DNA from: a bacterium
GTDB taxonomy: Bacteria; Sumerlaeota; Sumerlaeia; SLMS01; JAHLLQ01
Length of the DNA stretch: 64,000 nucleotides
NCBI GenBank assembly: GCA_020444065.1
Contig: JAHLLQ010000002.1
Coordinates: 1-64,000, forward strand
Direction of reading: 5' to 3'
A program made the position numbers and the translations under genes. The notes below the pieces were generated by a model that worked only from the letters and a program-made list of their open reading frames with translations, was not told the origin of the DNA and searched no databases. This document shows, one piece after another, positions 18,146 through 28,388 of the stretch (positions are counted from its first letter, which is position 1; each line of letters opens with the position of its first letter).

Positions 18146-19135
18146 ATGGGCACTGACAGAAGCATCCAATTCACTCGGCGCGACTTCATCAAGCTGACCC
18201 TGGCCGGCGCGCTGGCGGCCACGACAACCGGTTGCCTGTGGGGCGAGTCGGAGTCCGCCGTCGCTTCGGCCACCGACTTCGTTCTGCCCCGCGCAAAGGT
18301 CGGCGCCACGGGTATCGAGACGACGATCCTCGGCATGGGGACCGGCACCAACGGCTTTGGCGGATCCTCCGTTCAGGTCCGTCTCGGCCAGGGGCTCGTC
18401 GATCTGCTGGAGTACGGATACGATCGCGGCGTGCGATTCTTCGAGGCCGCCGACCAGTACGGTTCGCACGGGCTTGTGTCCAAGGCCCTGAAGTCGGGGG
18501 GCGGGACGATTGATCGCGACGAAATTATGCTCATGACCAAGATTAATATGGATCGCGACTGGCGCGGGCGTGTTTCCGGAGATCCGAACATCGCAGACGA
18601 CATCTACGTCCGCCAATGCGTCGAGCGTTTCCTCCGCGAACTCGGCACCGATCATCTGGATACCGTCCTGCTCCATCACGTAGGCATCGGCGATGTGCGC
18701 GGGGACTGGAATGTTCAGTGCCGCGGGGCGATGGACGAGTTGGCGAAGATGAAGGAAGAGGGCCTGATTCGGTCTCACGGGACCAGTTGCCATGGCTTCC
18801 ACGAGCTCAAGGTCGCCGCGGAGGAGCCCTGGGTGGACGTCGACCTGGCTCGGATTAATCCCTGGGGGCACAACATGGACACGCGTAACGTCAGTGCTGT
18901 CAAGGATGTGCTCACCAGTATGAAGGCATCCGGCAAGGGCGTGATCGGCATGAAGATCTTCGCTGCCGGCCTCCAGCAGATACCCGGCGACTCGACGGAG
19001 GCGAAGCGCCATCTCGGCCTCCTGTCTGCCACAGAATCGCCATTCCTCGACATTTTCACAATTGGCTTTGAGTCACGCACCCAGTTTGATGAAGTGATGT
19101 CCGTTTTGAACGAATTGATGGCTGTCAATGCATAG
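18146..19135 (+). CDS. Tat-exported aldo/keto reductase family protein
   Basis: A 329-residue protein with a twin-arginine signal (TRRDFIKLTLAGALA) followed by a TTGC lipobox-like cysteine near residue 30, so it may be a Tat lipoprotein. The rest matches the aldo/keto reductase barrel: GTGTNGFGG, DRGVRFFEAADQYG with the catalytic Asp/Tyr region, LLHHVGIGD and SCHGFHELK. Such exported AKR-like proteins occur in several environmental phyla. Cofactor (NADPH) must be acquired before export if the Tat route is used. Substrate unknown. Confidence 0.88.
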   Translation: MGTDRSIQFTRRDFIKLTLAGALAATTTGCLWGESESAVASATDFVLPRAKVGATGIETTILGMGTGTNGFGGSSVQVRLGQGLVDLLEYGYDRGVRFFEAADQYGSHGLVSKALKSGGGTIDRDEIMLMTKINMDRDWRGRVSGDPNIADDIYVRQCVERFLRELGTDHLDTVLLHHVGIGDVRGDWNVQCRGAMDELAKMKEEGLIRSHGTSCHGFHELKVAAEEPWVDVDLARINPWGHNMDTRNVSAVKDVLTSMKASGKGVIGMKIFAAGLQQIPGDSTEAKRHLGLLSATESPFLDIFTIGFESRTQFDEVMSVLNELMAVNA

Positions 19136-19282
19136 TTGTGCACGACGAAGGCCTCTTGCACGGCTACTCTCGACACTTCGTTGACTTCACGGTTGACGTG
19201 TCCGGGGGGAGAGAGCAGGTTCTCGCGAATTATAAACGAGTACTCCCGGCTCTGCCGGGTGAACGGTTGTGACTGGTAAACC

Positions 19283-20122
19283 ATGAAACACATCCTGGTG
19301 ATCGACGACGAACGAGACGTCCTGGAAGTTGTCCGGAGCGTTCTCAAGACCAAGGGCTACAAGATTCGCACTGCCGAGAGCGGTGAAGACGGTCTGCGCA
19401 TGGCGGAAGACGACCGCCCGGATATGATCATCTGCGATCTCATGATGCCCAAGGTTTCCGGCCTCGAAGTTATCAAGCGCCTCAAGAAGCACCAGCGCCT
19501 TCGCACCGTTCCGATCGTTGTTCTGTCCGCCGTGGGGTCCGACGACGATCGCCCGGACACTTACTGGGCCAAGGGCCTCGGCGTGGACGAGTATGTCGCC
19601 AAGCCCTTCGATCCGCTCGATTTGCTGGGTCGCGTCGAGTACATCTTCCGCCGCCAGGACTATCGTTCCACCAGCGCCGACTTCGATTCGGAGGAAAGCG
19701 CAGCGGCCGTCAATCGCCCTAAGACGGTGTCGCCCGATGAACTCGAGAATGCAACCCCCGCCCAAGTGGCCCGCGCCTACGCAGAGGCCTGGAACGCGCA
19801 CGATTTTGCCACCGAGTATCGCTGCCTGGATGCCGAAGTGACCGGCCAGCTCACGTTGAACGACTACATCGCCCGCCGGCACCAGACCTACCGCGAAGAG
19901 AAGGGGCACACACGCACGCAGACCATCACCAAGGTGCTCGAGGAGAAGGTCAGCGGAAACGTCGCTAAGATCATCGCCGAGCGTGAAGACAATATCGACG
20001 GGCGCGTCTGGCCAAAGATCGTCAACTACATGCTGAAGAAGACCCACAAAGGCTGGAAGATCATCCGCTACACGGAAAAACCCCGCGGTCGCCGCGATGC
20101 CGAAGGCGGCGATAGAGAGTAG
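19283..20122 (+). CDS. Response regulator receiver fused to an NTF2/SnoaL-like domain
   Basis: A 279-residue protein. Residues 1-125 are a complete receiver: D8-D9 acidic pair, D52 phosphorylation site in MIICDLMMPK, and K107 in VAKPFDP. After a short linker, residues about 150-270 read TPAQVARAYAEAWNAHDFATEYRCLD, characteristic of an NTF2-like/SnoaL cone fold with small-molecule or protein binding. No DNA-binding, GGDEF or HPt domain. No cognate kinase lies beside it; a histidine kinase is encoded 12 kb away. Output probably depends on dimerisation or ligand binding by the second domain. The fusion is unusual. Confidence 0.85.
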   Translation: MKHILVIDDERDVLEVVRSVLKTKGYKIRTAESGEDGLRMAEDDRPDMIICDLMMPKVSGLEVIKRLKKHQRLRTVPIVVLSAVGSDDDRPDTYWAKGLGVDEYVAKPFDPLDLLGRVEYIFRRQDYRSTSADFDSEESAAAVNRPKTVSPDELENATPAQVARAYAEAWNAHDFATEYRCLDAEVTGQLTLNDYIARRHQTYREEKGHTRTQTITKVLEEKVSGNVAKIIAEREDNIDGRVWPKIVNYMLKKTHKGWKIIRYTEKPRGRRDAEGGDRE

Positions 20123-20266
20123 CCACCGGCCGCCCTCCCTTCGATTTCAGTAATTCCTTTTACCAAACCGCTCCACCTTAGGGCGATTTCTCCCTTTATC
20201 CGTCCCGGGGGGCTCCCCCATGATTTCCCTCGAACGACCGCAAAGACCCCAATTCGAGGACTCAGC

Positions 20267-22486
20267 ATGAGCACCATCGACCAGACGGCACTCCAGGCGC
20301 TCGCCAATCTTGAGCACGGCGATCCCCATCACATTCTGGGCGTCCACCCAGGAAAGGGCCCGAAGGGCAAGGAAGGCTTCGTCTTCCGCGCCTTCCACCC
20401 GGACGCCGTCGGCGTCGATTTGATCATCGACGGCCGGAAGAAGTCCCACGAGATGACCCGCATTCACGATGGCGGTGTCTTCGAGGTCTTCCTGGCCGAG
20501 GACGCTGTCCCCGCCGCCTATCGCTATCGATTCCAGTTCTCCGACGGGAACGATTGGATCCGCGAGGACCCGTATCGCTTCATGCCGACTCTCGGCGAGA
20601 TGGACCTGTACTACGTCGGCGAAGGCCGGCACTGGCGCCTGTTCGAGAAGCTCGGCGCTCACGTTCGCACCGTCGATGGCGTCAAGGGCGTGTCCTTCGC
20701 CGTGTGGGCTCCGAACGCCCGCCGCGTCAGCATCATCGGCGACTTCAATCGCTGGGACGGCCGCCTGTGCCCGATGCGCAGCATGGGCTCGTCCGGAATC
20801 TGGGAGCTATTTGTTCCCGGGCTGGGCGAGGGCGAGATGTACAAGTTCGAGATCAAGACGGCTTCCGGCGACATCAAGCTGAAGCTCGATCCGTTCGCGT
20901 TCTACACGCAGCGCCGCCCGGAAACCGCCGGCATCGTCTGGCAACTCGGCAAGCACAAGTGGGGCGATTCCGGCTGGATGACCGAGCGCAAAGAGCGCGA
21001 TCCGCTGAAGTCCCCAATGATGATTTACGAAGTCCACCTCGGGTCATGGATGCGCAGCCCGGACGATCCGGATGGCTTCTTGTCCTATCGAGACATGGCG
21101 CCGAAGCTGGTCGATCACTGCAAGCGCTACAATTTCAACTACGTCGAGTTCATGCCCCTCGCCGAGCATCCCTTCGACGGCTCCTGGGGTTACCAGGTCA
21201 CCGGCTACTTCGCGCCGACCAGCCGTTTCGGTGATCCCGATGACTTCAAGTACATGATCGACCTGCTGCACCAGAACGGAATCGGTATCCTGGTCGATTG
21301 GGTTCCCGCGCACTTCCCGAAGGATGATCACGGCCTTCGCCAGTTCGACGGTTCGGCCCTTTACGAACACGCCGACCCCCGCCTGGGAGAGCACCGCGAC
21401 TGGGGTACGTTGATCTTCAACTACGGCCGCAACGAAGTCGCCAACTTCCTGATCAGCAACGCGCTGTTCTGGCTTGAGGAGTACCACATCGACGGCCTGC
21501 GTGTGGACGCTGTCGCGTCGATGCTGTACCTCGACTACAGCCGCAAGGAAGGCGAGTGGGTTCCGAACAAGTTCGGCGGACGCGAGAACCTCGAGGCGAT
21601 CGATTTCCTGCGCCGCCTGAACGAAGAAGTCCATGGCCAATTCCCCGGCGCGTTCACCGTCGCCGAGGAATCCACATCGTTCCCAGCGGTTTCCCGCCCG
21701 ACGTACGTTGGCGGCCTCGGGTTCACGTTCAAGTGGAACATGGGCTGGATGAACGATTCGTTGCGCTACATCAGCAAAGACCCCATCCACCGTAGCTACC
21801 ACCACAACGACCTGACGTTCTCGATGATCTACGCGTACACAGAGAACTTCATCCTGCCGATCAGCCACGATGAAGTCGTACACGGCAAGGGCTCGCTGCT
21901 ATCCAAGATGCCCGGCGATGATTGGCAGAAATTCGCCAACTACCGCCTGTTCCTTTCCTACATGTGGACGCACCCCGGAAAGAACCTTGTCTTCCAGGGC
22001 TGCGAATTCGCCCAGGGCCAGGAATGGAAGTTTGACCGCAGCCTCGATTGGCACGAAGCCGGCCACGAAAACCGCCAGGGCATCGAGCGCTTCTTCGAAG
22101 ATCTCGGCCGCCTCTATCACGGAGAACCGTCGCTGTGGATGCACGATGCGGAACCGCGCGGGTTCAGTTGGATCGATTGCAGCGACTGGCAGTCATCCTC
22201 GCTGGCATTCATTCGCTGGGGAGAGAACGGCGACCATGTCGTGATCGTCTGCAACTTCACCCCGATCGCTCGCCACAACTACCGCATCGGCGTTCCGCTC
22301 CCTGCGTATTACAAGGAAGTGCTGAACACCGACTCCGAATTCTATGGCGGCAGCAACGTTGGCAACGACGGCGGCGTGTGGTCCGAGAACTGGGCGCTGC
22401 ACGGCCACTATCACTCGATCAACATCACCATTCCGCCGCTTAGCTGCCTCGTCTTCAAGCCCATGCGCGAGCAGGAAGAAAAGTAA
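20267..22486 (+). CDS. glgB: 1,4-alpha-glucan branching enzyme
   Basis: A 739-residue glycogen branching enzyme. The N-terminal GBE_N module (GDPHHILGVHP) and CBM48 (FAVWAPNARRVSIIGDFNRW) precede the GH13 barrel. D414 in GLRVDAVAS is the nucleophile, E467 in TVAEES the acid/base, and SHDEVVHGK the third catalytic block. It creates alpha-1,6 branches in glycogen. No other glg gene is nearby, but a CBM48-like lipoprotein lies at 60213. It ends in a strong bidirectional hairpin. Confidence 0.97.
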   Translation: MSTIDQTALQALANLEHGDPHHILGVHPGKGPKGKEGFVFRAFHPDAVGVDLIIDGRKKSHEMTRIHDGGVFEVFLAEDAVPAAYRYRFQFSDGNDWIREDPYRFMPTLGEMDLYYVGEGRHWRLFEKLGAHVRTVDGVKGVSFAVWAPNARRVSIIGDFNRWDGRLCPMRSMGSSGIWELFVPGLGEGEMYKFEIKTASGDIKLKLDPFAFYTQRRPETAGIVWQLGKHKWGDSGWMTERKERDPLKSPMMIYEVHLGSWMRSPDDPDGFLSYRDMAPKLVDHCKRYNFNYVEFMPLAEHPFDGSWGYQVTGYFAPTSRFGDPDDFKYMIDLLHQNGIGILVDWVPAHFPKDDHGLRQFDGSALYEHADPRLGEHRDWGTLIFNYGRNEVANFLISNALFWLEEYHIDGLRVDAVASMLYLDYSRKEGEWVPNKFGGRENLEAIDFLRRLNEEVHGQFPGAFTVAEESTSFPAVSRPTYVGGLGFTFKWNMGWMNDSLRYISKDPIHRSYHHNDLTFSMIYAYTENFILPISHDEVVHGKGSLLSKMPGDDWQKFANYRLFLSYMWTHPGKNLVFQGCEFAQGQEWKFDRSLDWHEAGHENRQGIERFFEDLGRLYHGEPSLWMHDAEPRGFSWIDCSDWQSSSLAFIRWGENGDHVVIVCNFTPIARHNYRIGVPLPAYYKEVLNTDSEFYGGSNVGNDGGVWSENWALHGHYHSINITIPPLSCLVFKPMREQEEK

Positions 22487-22510
22487 GCGTGTAACATCAC
22501 TGAATAAGAA

Positions 22511-22540
22511 AGGGCCGCCGAGTGTTTGCTCGGCGGCCCT
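22511..22540. terminator. Bidirectional terminator between glgB and mutB
   Basis: A perfect 12-bp stem (22511-22522 with 22529-22540, AGGGCCGCCGAG type) with a 6-nt loop and a T-rich tract on both sides. Serves the converging glgB and mutB. Confidence 0.9.
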
Positions 22541-22564
22541 TTGTGTTTCTGGTGGAAAACTCGT

Positions 22565-24715
22565 TTAGCTGATTTGCTGGAACATCAGTTCGAGAATCTT
22601 CTTTGCGGCATTCGGAATCACCGTTCCGGGGCCGAAGACGCCCACGGCGCCGGCCTCGTACAGATGATCGTAATCCTGAGCCGGGATCACGCCGCCGACG
22701 ACCACAAGGATGTCTTCGCGATCGAGCTGCTTCAACTCCTCGATAACGGCTGGGACGAGGGTCTTGTGTCCAGCCGCAAGTGACGACACGCCCACGACAT
22801 GCACGTCGTTTTCAACCGCCTGGCGCGCGACTTCTTCCGGTGTCTGGAACAGCGGGCCGATGTCGACGTCGAAGCCAATGTCGGCGAACGCCGTGGCGAT
22901 GACTTTCGCGCCGCGATCATGGCCGTCCTGGCCAACCTTTGCGACCAGCATACGCGGCCGGCGACCTTCTGCGGCCTCGAACTTCTTCGCCAAATCCATG
23001 GCGCTCTGCATCTCGCTCATGTCTTTCGCCTCGCTGGAGTACACGCCACTGATGGACCGAATCGTCGGGCTGTAGCGTCCGAACACCTTCTCCATCGCGT
23101 CGGAGATTTCACCCACGGTCGCGCGCTTGCGTACCGCGTCGACGGCGACTTCGAGCAGGTTTCCGCTTCCTTCTGCCGCGCTTGTAACGGCTTCCAGGGC
23201 CGCCTTCACGTCGGCTTCGTCGCGTTCCGCACGCAGCTTGCGCAAGCGCTCGAGCTGCGACTTCAGTACCGCCGTGTTGTCGACTTCCAGAATGTCGAGC
23301 GGTTCTTCCTGATCGAGCCGGTACTTGTTCACACCGACGATCGTGTCCTTGCCGGAATCGATGCGCGCCTGCTTGCGCGCAGCCGCTTCCTCGATACGCA
23401 TCTTGGGTAGTCCCGTCTCGATGGCCTTCGTCATGCCGCCGAGATGTTCGACCTCATCGATCAGCGACCAGGCCCGTTCCATCAGGCCCTTTGTCAGGGA
23501 CTCAACGTAGTACGAACCGGCCCACGGATCGACGACGCGCGTGATGTTCGTTTCTTCCTGCAGCAGGAGCTGCGTATTGCGCGCAATGCGTGCACTGAAG
23601 TCCGTCGGCAACGCGATCGCTTCGTCCAGCGAGTTCGTGTGCAGCGACTGCGTGTGGCCGAGCGCCGCGGCGAGGGCTTCGACTGCCGTGCGCGCGACGT
23701 TATTGAACGGATCCTGTTCGGTCAGCGACCAGCCGGACGTCTGGCTGTGCGTGCGCAGCGCCATCGACTTCGCATTCTTCGGGTTGAACTGCTTCACGAG
23801 CTTCGCCCACAGCACGCGCGCGGCGCGCATCTTGGCGACTTCCATGAAGTAGTTCATGCCGATCGCCCAGAAGAACGAGAACCGCGGCACGAACGCGTCC
23901 ACATCGAGCCCCGCGTTCACACCGGCGCGGATGTACTCGACACCGTCCGCCAGCGTGTATGCGACTTCCAGGTCCGCCGTCGCACCGGCCTCCTGCATGT
24001 GATAGCCGGAGATCGAAATCGAGTTGAACTTCGGCATGTTCTTCGACGTGAACGCGAAGATATCGCTGATGATTCGCATCGAGGGTGCCGGCGGATAGAT
24101 GTACGTGTTGCGGACCATGAACTCCTTCAGAATATCGTTCTGAATCGTTCCGGTCAGCTTCTCCATCGGCACGCCTTGTTCCTCGGCGGCTACGATGTAC
24201 AGCGCCATGATCGGAATCACCGCACCGTTCATCGTCATCGAGACCGACATGACATCCAGCGGGATCTGATCGAACAGGACCTTCATATCGAGGATCGAGT
24301 CGATCGCAACGCCGGCCTTTCCGACATCGCCGACAACGCGAGGATGATCGCTGTCGTACCCGCGATGCGTTGCCAGATCGAACGCGATCGAAAGGCCGCG
24401 CTGGCCGGCGGCCAGATTGCGACGATAGAATGCGTTCGATTCCTCCGCCGTGGAGAATCCCGCGTACTGGCGCACCGTCCACGGACGCATCGCGTACATC
24501 GTGGAGTACGGGCCGCGCAGGAACGGCGCCATGCCCGACAGGTAGTCGAGGTGCTGCATGCCTTCCAGGTCCGCCGCCGTGTAGAGCGGCTTCACGTCAA
24601 TCTTCTCGGGCGTTGCCCATGTCTGGTCGCTACCTTCGGCCTTGCGCCAATCCTCCATCGACGCGCCGCCGAACTCGCCCAGGTCGTATGGCATCTCTGC
24701 AAAGTTTGGTTTCAT
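22565..24715 (-). CDS. mutB: Methylmalonyl-CoA mutase, large (catalytic) subunit
   Basis: A 716-residue adenosylcobalamin enzyme that interconverts methylmalonyl-CoA and succinyl-CoA. The TIM barrel carries [21 protein letters not shown] and the substrate region [10 protein letters not shown]-like; the C-terminal B12 domain has the DGHDRG motif (about 596-602, D-x-H-x-x-G) that binds cobalamin base-off, and [12 protein letters not shown]. It is preceded by mutA on the same strand with only 36 bp between, as in the usual mutAB operon. Uses B12 as does NrdJ in this window. Confidence 0.97.
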   Translation of the reverse strand: MKPNFAEMPYDLGEFGGASMEDWRKAEGSDQTWATPEKIDVKPLYTAADLEGMQHLDYLSGMAPFLRGPYSTMYAMRPWTVRQYAGFSTAEESNAFYRRNLAAGQRGLSIAFDLATHRGYDSDHPRVVGDVGKAGVAIDSILDMKVLFDQIPLDVMSVSMTMNGAVIPIMALYIVAAEEQGVPMEKLTGTIQNDILKEFMVRNTYIYPPAPSMRIISDIFAFTSKNMPKFNSISISGYHMQEAGATADLEVAYTLADGVEYIRAGVNAGLDVDAFVPRFSFFWAIGMNYFMEVAKMRAARVLWAKLVKQFNPKNAKSMALRTHSQTSGWSLTEQDPFNNVARTAVEALAAALGHTQSLHTNSLDEAIALPTDFSARIARNTQLLLQEETNITRVVDPWAGSYYVESLTKGLMERAWSLIDEVEHLGGMTKAIETGLPKMRIEEAAARKQARIDSGKDTIVGVNKYRLDQEEPLDILEVDNTAVLKSQLERLRKLRAERDEADVKAALEAVTSAAEGSGNLLEVAVDAVRKRATVGEISDAMEKVFGRYSPTIRSISGVYSSEAKDMSEMQSAMDLAKKFEAAEGRRPRMLVAKVGQDGHDRGAKVIATAFADIGFDVDIGPLFQTPEEVARQAVENDVHVVGVSSLAAGHKTLVPAVIEELKQLDREDILVVVGGVIPAQDYDHLYEAGAVGVFGPGTVIPNAAKKILELMFQQIS

Positions 24716-24751
24716 GTATTGCTAACCCCTTCTGGTTTCATCCTCCAGGTT

Positions 24752-26926
24752 TCAGGCGAGTCCGAGCCGATCCTGCAGCGCGGAGAGAGTTTCCACAACG
24801 TCGGAGCGCACGTGAACGAAGCCGTCGACGCCGGCCGCTTCGAGCGCCTCGACGCTCTCCTTCGGATAGCCGGCTACGTAAACGAGCACATCCTTCTTCG
24901 CCGCTCTGACCTTTTCGACAATCGGCGGAACGACTTCCGGATAGGACGCGTCGTCGCTGCAAATCACGGCGACGCGCGAGCCGGAATCGAGGATCGCCTT
25001 CACGGCTGCGTCCGTCGAATCCGGAGCAGCCGCTTCCTCGACTTCGAAACCGCCCGCACCGAAGAAGCCGAAGCAGAATCCGGCGCGTGCCTTGCGCATT
25101 GCCAACGGTCCCATCGGCACAAGAAGAACCCGCGGGCGTTCCGATGCGCTGTTCGCGCGATGGCGAAGAGCTTCAAACGGCTCTGCTGCGCGATGTGCTT
25201 CGAGCTTCTCGATTGATTCCGCATCGCCACTCGCCGCGGCATTCAGCGCGGCCAGAACTTCGCCGATCGTCGCATTCATCGCCAACGCTTCCGCTGCGAT
25301 TGCCACGGCTTCCGGCTTGGCTTCACGGGCCGCGTCGGTCAACTGCGCCAGCTTCTTCGCCAACGCTTCCTCGTCGCGGCCTGCACGACAGTTCTCGAAG
25401 TGCGCCTTGCGATTTGCCGCAACGGCAGCCCCATCCAACGGCGCCTTCTTCGGCAGCGTTTCCGTCGGATTCGGATAGTTGCTTGTGCCGACGATGGGAT
25501 CGCGTCGTCCCGTGATCGCCTTGCGCTTCTTCGCAGCGGTATCTCGAATCGCGGCTTGAGGCGTGCCTGCTTTCAAAGCCGCTGCCAGGCCGCCGGTCTT
25601 CTCGACTTCGCGGAATAGATCCCACGCCGCCTTCGCGATCGAGTCCGTCAACGCTTCCACGTAGTAAGAACCGGCCGCCGGATCGACTGCCTTGTTTAGG
25701 TACGATTCCTCGCGCAGCACGATTTGCTGATTGCGAGCGATACGCGCGCTGAACTCGTCAGGCTTGCCCAGCACTTCATCGAACGGTGCCACAAACATCG
25801 ACTGGCAACCGCCGACGGCGCCTGCAAACGCTTCGATCGTTGTACGCAGCATGTTCGTGTACGGATCGAAGACCGTCTTTGTGTGGCAGCTCGTGCGAAC
25901 ATGCATGACCATCTTCTGCGCTTCGGCGTCATCAGCGCCGAAGGCCGCAACAATCTTTGCCCAAACCGTACGCGCCGCGCGCAGCTTGCCGATTTCCATG
26001 AAGAGATTCGTCGAGACGCTGAAGTTGAACGCGATCGAACGTGCCGCGGCATTCGCGTCTATTCCGCGCTCGGTCAGCGCCCGCAGATATTCCGCGCCCG
26101 CTGCAATCGCGTAAGCCAGTTCCTGAACGGCCGAGGCGCCCGCATTGTGGTAGGTGCTGCCATCCACGGTGACTGTGCGGACTTTCGGACATTCCTTTGC
26201 GGCAAAGGCCGCCATCGCGTGCGCTTCGTTGAGCAATGCATCCAGGGCCGCACGGCTCTTGCCGCCGCGGGCCAGATCGCCCAACGGATCGCATTCGACG
26301 ACGCCTGAGAGTGACTTGCGGTCGAGGCCCTTCGCATCCGCGAGCGCTACCAGCATTGCCAGCATCGCCGGCGCTGACGCACCCGCGCGAATCGCGACCG
26401 GCACTGCGGCCAGATCGACGCCTTCCAGTGCCGTCTGCATATCTGCCAGCGTGTGCAGGCAAACACCGCCGCGCCCAACGAGATCGTTGCCGTCGGGATC
26501 GACGCCGGCACGTGCCGCATCGTCGGGCCGCAGCCCTACTGCCGTCATGCCGCGCTCCAGCCCGCGACGGATCGTCGCGTTCGCGTCCGCCGGATCGGTC
26601 AGCACGCAATCCTGCCGCACGAGCCAGGGCTCCGCGACATTTTGCAGCGCATCCGTGCCGCGCGTAAACGGCGCTTGTCCCGGCAGGCCGCCAAGGTGCT
26701 GGACGCTGTCGAGATCCGGCCGCGCATAGAGCGGCTTCACAGCCAGCCCTTCGTGCGTGCGCCAGACCAGCTTTTTGTCAAAGTCTGCGCCCTTCAAGTC
26801 CTTCTCAACGACTTGGCGCCATTCCTCCAAAGAAGGCACCGGAAACTCGTTGTGAAGCTCCAACGCGGGAGCATGATACGACTGCTCATCTCCCACCGCT
26901 GGCGGTTCAGGTTTGTGAGTTGTCAT
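24752..26926 (-). CDS. mutA: Methylmalonyl-CoA mutase, small (non-catalytic) subunit
   Basis: A 724-residue paralog of MutB and its heterodimer partner. It keeps the barrel architecture (FNFSVSTNLFMEIGKLRAAR, SYYVEALTDSIA) but its C-terminal domain lacks the cobalamin-binding D-x-H-x-x-G, which is expected for MutA and fits a non-catalytic role. ATG at 26926 precedes MTTHKPEPP. First gene of the mutAB operon; lysA is divergent across 181 bp. Confidence 0.93.
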   Translation of the reverse strand: MTTHKPEPPAVGDEQSYHAPALELHNEFPVPSLEEWRQVVEKDLKGADFDKKLVWRTHEGLAVKPLYARPDLDSVQHLGGLPGQAPFTRGTDALQNVAEPWLVRQDCVLTDPADANATIRRGLERGMTAVGLRPDDAARAGVDPDGNDLVGRGGVCLHTLADMQTALEGVDLAAVPVAIRAGASAPAMLAMLVALADAKGLDRKSLSGVVECDPLGDLARGGKSRAALDALLNEAHAMAAFAAKECPKVRTVTVDGSTYHNAGASAVQELAYAIAAGAEYLRALTERGIDANAAARSIAFNFSVSTNLFMEIGKLRAARTVWAKIVAAFGADDAEAQKMVMHVRTSCHTKTVFDPYTNMLRTTIEAFAGAVGGCQSMFVAPFDEVLGKPDEFSARIARNQQIVLREESYLNKAVDPAAGSYYVEALTDSIAKAAWDLFREVEKTGGLAAALKAGTPQAAIRDTAAKKRKAITGRRDPIVGTSNYPNPTETLPKKAPLDGAAVAANRKAHFENCRAGRDEEALAKKLAQLTDAAREAKPEAVAIAAEALAMNATIGEVLAALNAAASGDAESIEKLEAHRAAEPFEALRHRANSASERPRVLLVPMGPLAMRKARAGFCFGFFGAGGFEVEEAAAPDSTDAAVKAILDSGSRVAVICSDDASYPEVVPPIVEKVRAAKKDVLVYVAGYPKESVEALEAAGVDGFVHVRSDVVETLSALQDRLGLA

Positions 26927-27107
26927 CTTGCTGAGATACTCCTCTTTTCCCCGGATTTTCTATCCGCCGGACCCTATCCACGCCATCCGGGGGGCCACAA
27001 GTGGAAGTGACAGGATTCGCCGCGGGTGCCGCCACTGACAGACCAGCACCTTGACAGATGCCCCTGCCAGGCCCTTTGGTCTCGCTCCCAGACCGAAGGA
27101 GTTCCTC

Positions 27108-28379
27108 ATGCCCCGAAACGACAGACCATTCCAGTATCGCGACAACGCGCTCGCCTGCGACGGCGTTCCGCTCTCGGACATCGCCGCCGAATTCGGCACG
27201 CCGCTGTTCGTCTACTCGGCGGGAACCATTCGCCGGAACTTCCGCCGCATCGCCAAGGCATTCGCCGCGGCCAGGCCGCTCGTCGCTTACAGCACCAAGG
27301 CCAACACCAACGGCGCGATTCTACGGCTCCTGGCGGCGGAGGGCGCCGGTTTCGACATCGTCTCCGGCGGCGAGCTGGATCGCGTCCGTCGCGCAGGCGT
27401 TGGTGGGGACAGGATCATCTTTGCAGGCGTGGGGAAGACGGTCGCCGAAATGCGGCAGGCTCTGAAGGCCGGCGTGCTCGAGTTCAACCTCGAATCCGCC
27501 GCCGAAGCGGAGCGTCTTAATGACGTCGCCGCCTCCATGAAGCGAATCGCCCCCGTTGCCATTCGTGTGAACCCGGACGTCGACGCGCGCACGCACAAGT
27601 TCATCTCCACCGGTCGTAAGGAAAACAAGTTCGGTCTTTGGCTGGAAGACGCCGCCCAACTTGCGCAGCGCATTCGCGACCTGCCGAACCTGCGCCTGGA
27701 AGGGCTCCACGCGCACATCGGCTCTCAGATTCTCGATGCCGAGCCGCACCGAAATGCCGTGGCGGTGCTCGACGAGTTCATCAATGGGCTGGCTTCTGAG
27801 GGAATCGAAGTGCACACGCTGAACTTCGGCGGCGGTTTTGGCATCGCGTACGAGCCAGGGCAGAAGGCGCTCGACCTGAAGGCCGTCGCACGAGAAGTCG
27901 TCGGCCTTGTGAAGCGCCACAACCTGAAGCTCATCCTCGAGCCCGGTCGTTCCATCGTCGGTCCGGCGGGAGCGCTGCTGACTCGCGTTGAATTCATCAA
28001 GCCGGGCCACGATCGCACGTTCGCGGTGATCGATGCGGCGATGACCGAACTGATTCGCCCGGCGCTCTACCAGGCCTATCACGAGATACTGAACGTCGAT
28101 CGGCGTCGCGGAAAGACGGCCTTGATGGACATCGTCGGGCCAGTCTGCGAGAGCGCCGACTTCCTGGCTCAGAAGCGCGAGATGATTGCACCCAGGCCCG
28201 GCGATCTGCTGGCCGCGCTGGATGCCGGCGCGTATGGGTTCGTGATGGCCAGCAACTACAACTCACGTCCGAAGCCTGCCGAAGTGCTTGTCGACGGCGG
28301 ACAGGCACACCTCATTCGTCGGCGCGAAACTGCGCGCGACCTGACAAAGCACGAGGTCGTGCCGGAGCATCTGCAATAG
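27108..28379 (+). CDS. lysA: Diaminopimelate decarboxylase
   Basis: A 423-residue PLP enzyme that makes lysine from meso-diaminopimelate. K64 in YSTKANTN binds PLP; FGGGFG binds the phosphate; GPVCESADFLAQ and GAYGFVMASNYNSRP hold the active-site residues from the partner subunit. ATG 27108 was chosen because AAGGAG lies 6 nt upstream and homology starts there; an in-frame start at 27051 has no such site. Confidence 0.96.
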   Translation: MPRNDRPFQYRDNALACDGVPLSDIAAEFGTPLFVYSAGTIRRNFRRIAKAFAAARPLVAYSTKANTNGAILRLLAAEGAGFDIVSGGELDRVRRAGVGGDRIIFAGVGKTVAEMRQALKAGVLEFNLESAAEAERLNDVAASMKRIAPVAIRVNPDVDARTHKFISTGRKENKFGLWLEDAAQLAQRIRDLPNLRLEGLHAHIGSQILDAEPHRNAVAVLDEFINGLASEGIEVHTLNFGGGFGIAYEPGQKALDLKAVAREVVGLVKRHNLKLILEPGRSIVGPAGALLTRVEFIKPGHDRTFAVIDAAMTELIRPALYQAYHEILNVDRRRGKTALMDIVGPVCESADFLAQKREMIAPRPGDLLAALDAGAYGFVMASNYNSRPKPAEVLVDGGQAHLIRRRETARDLTKHEVVPEHLQ

Positions 28380-28388
28380 TAGGGGAGC

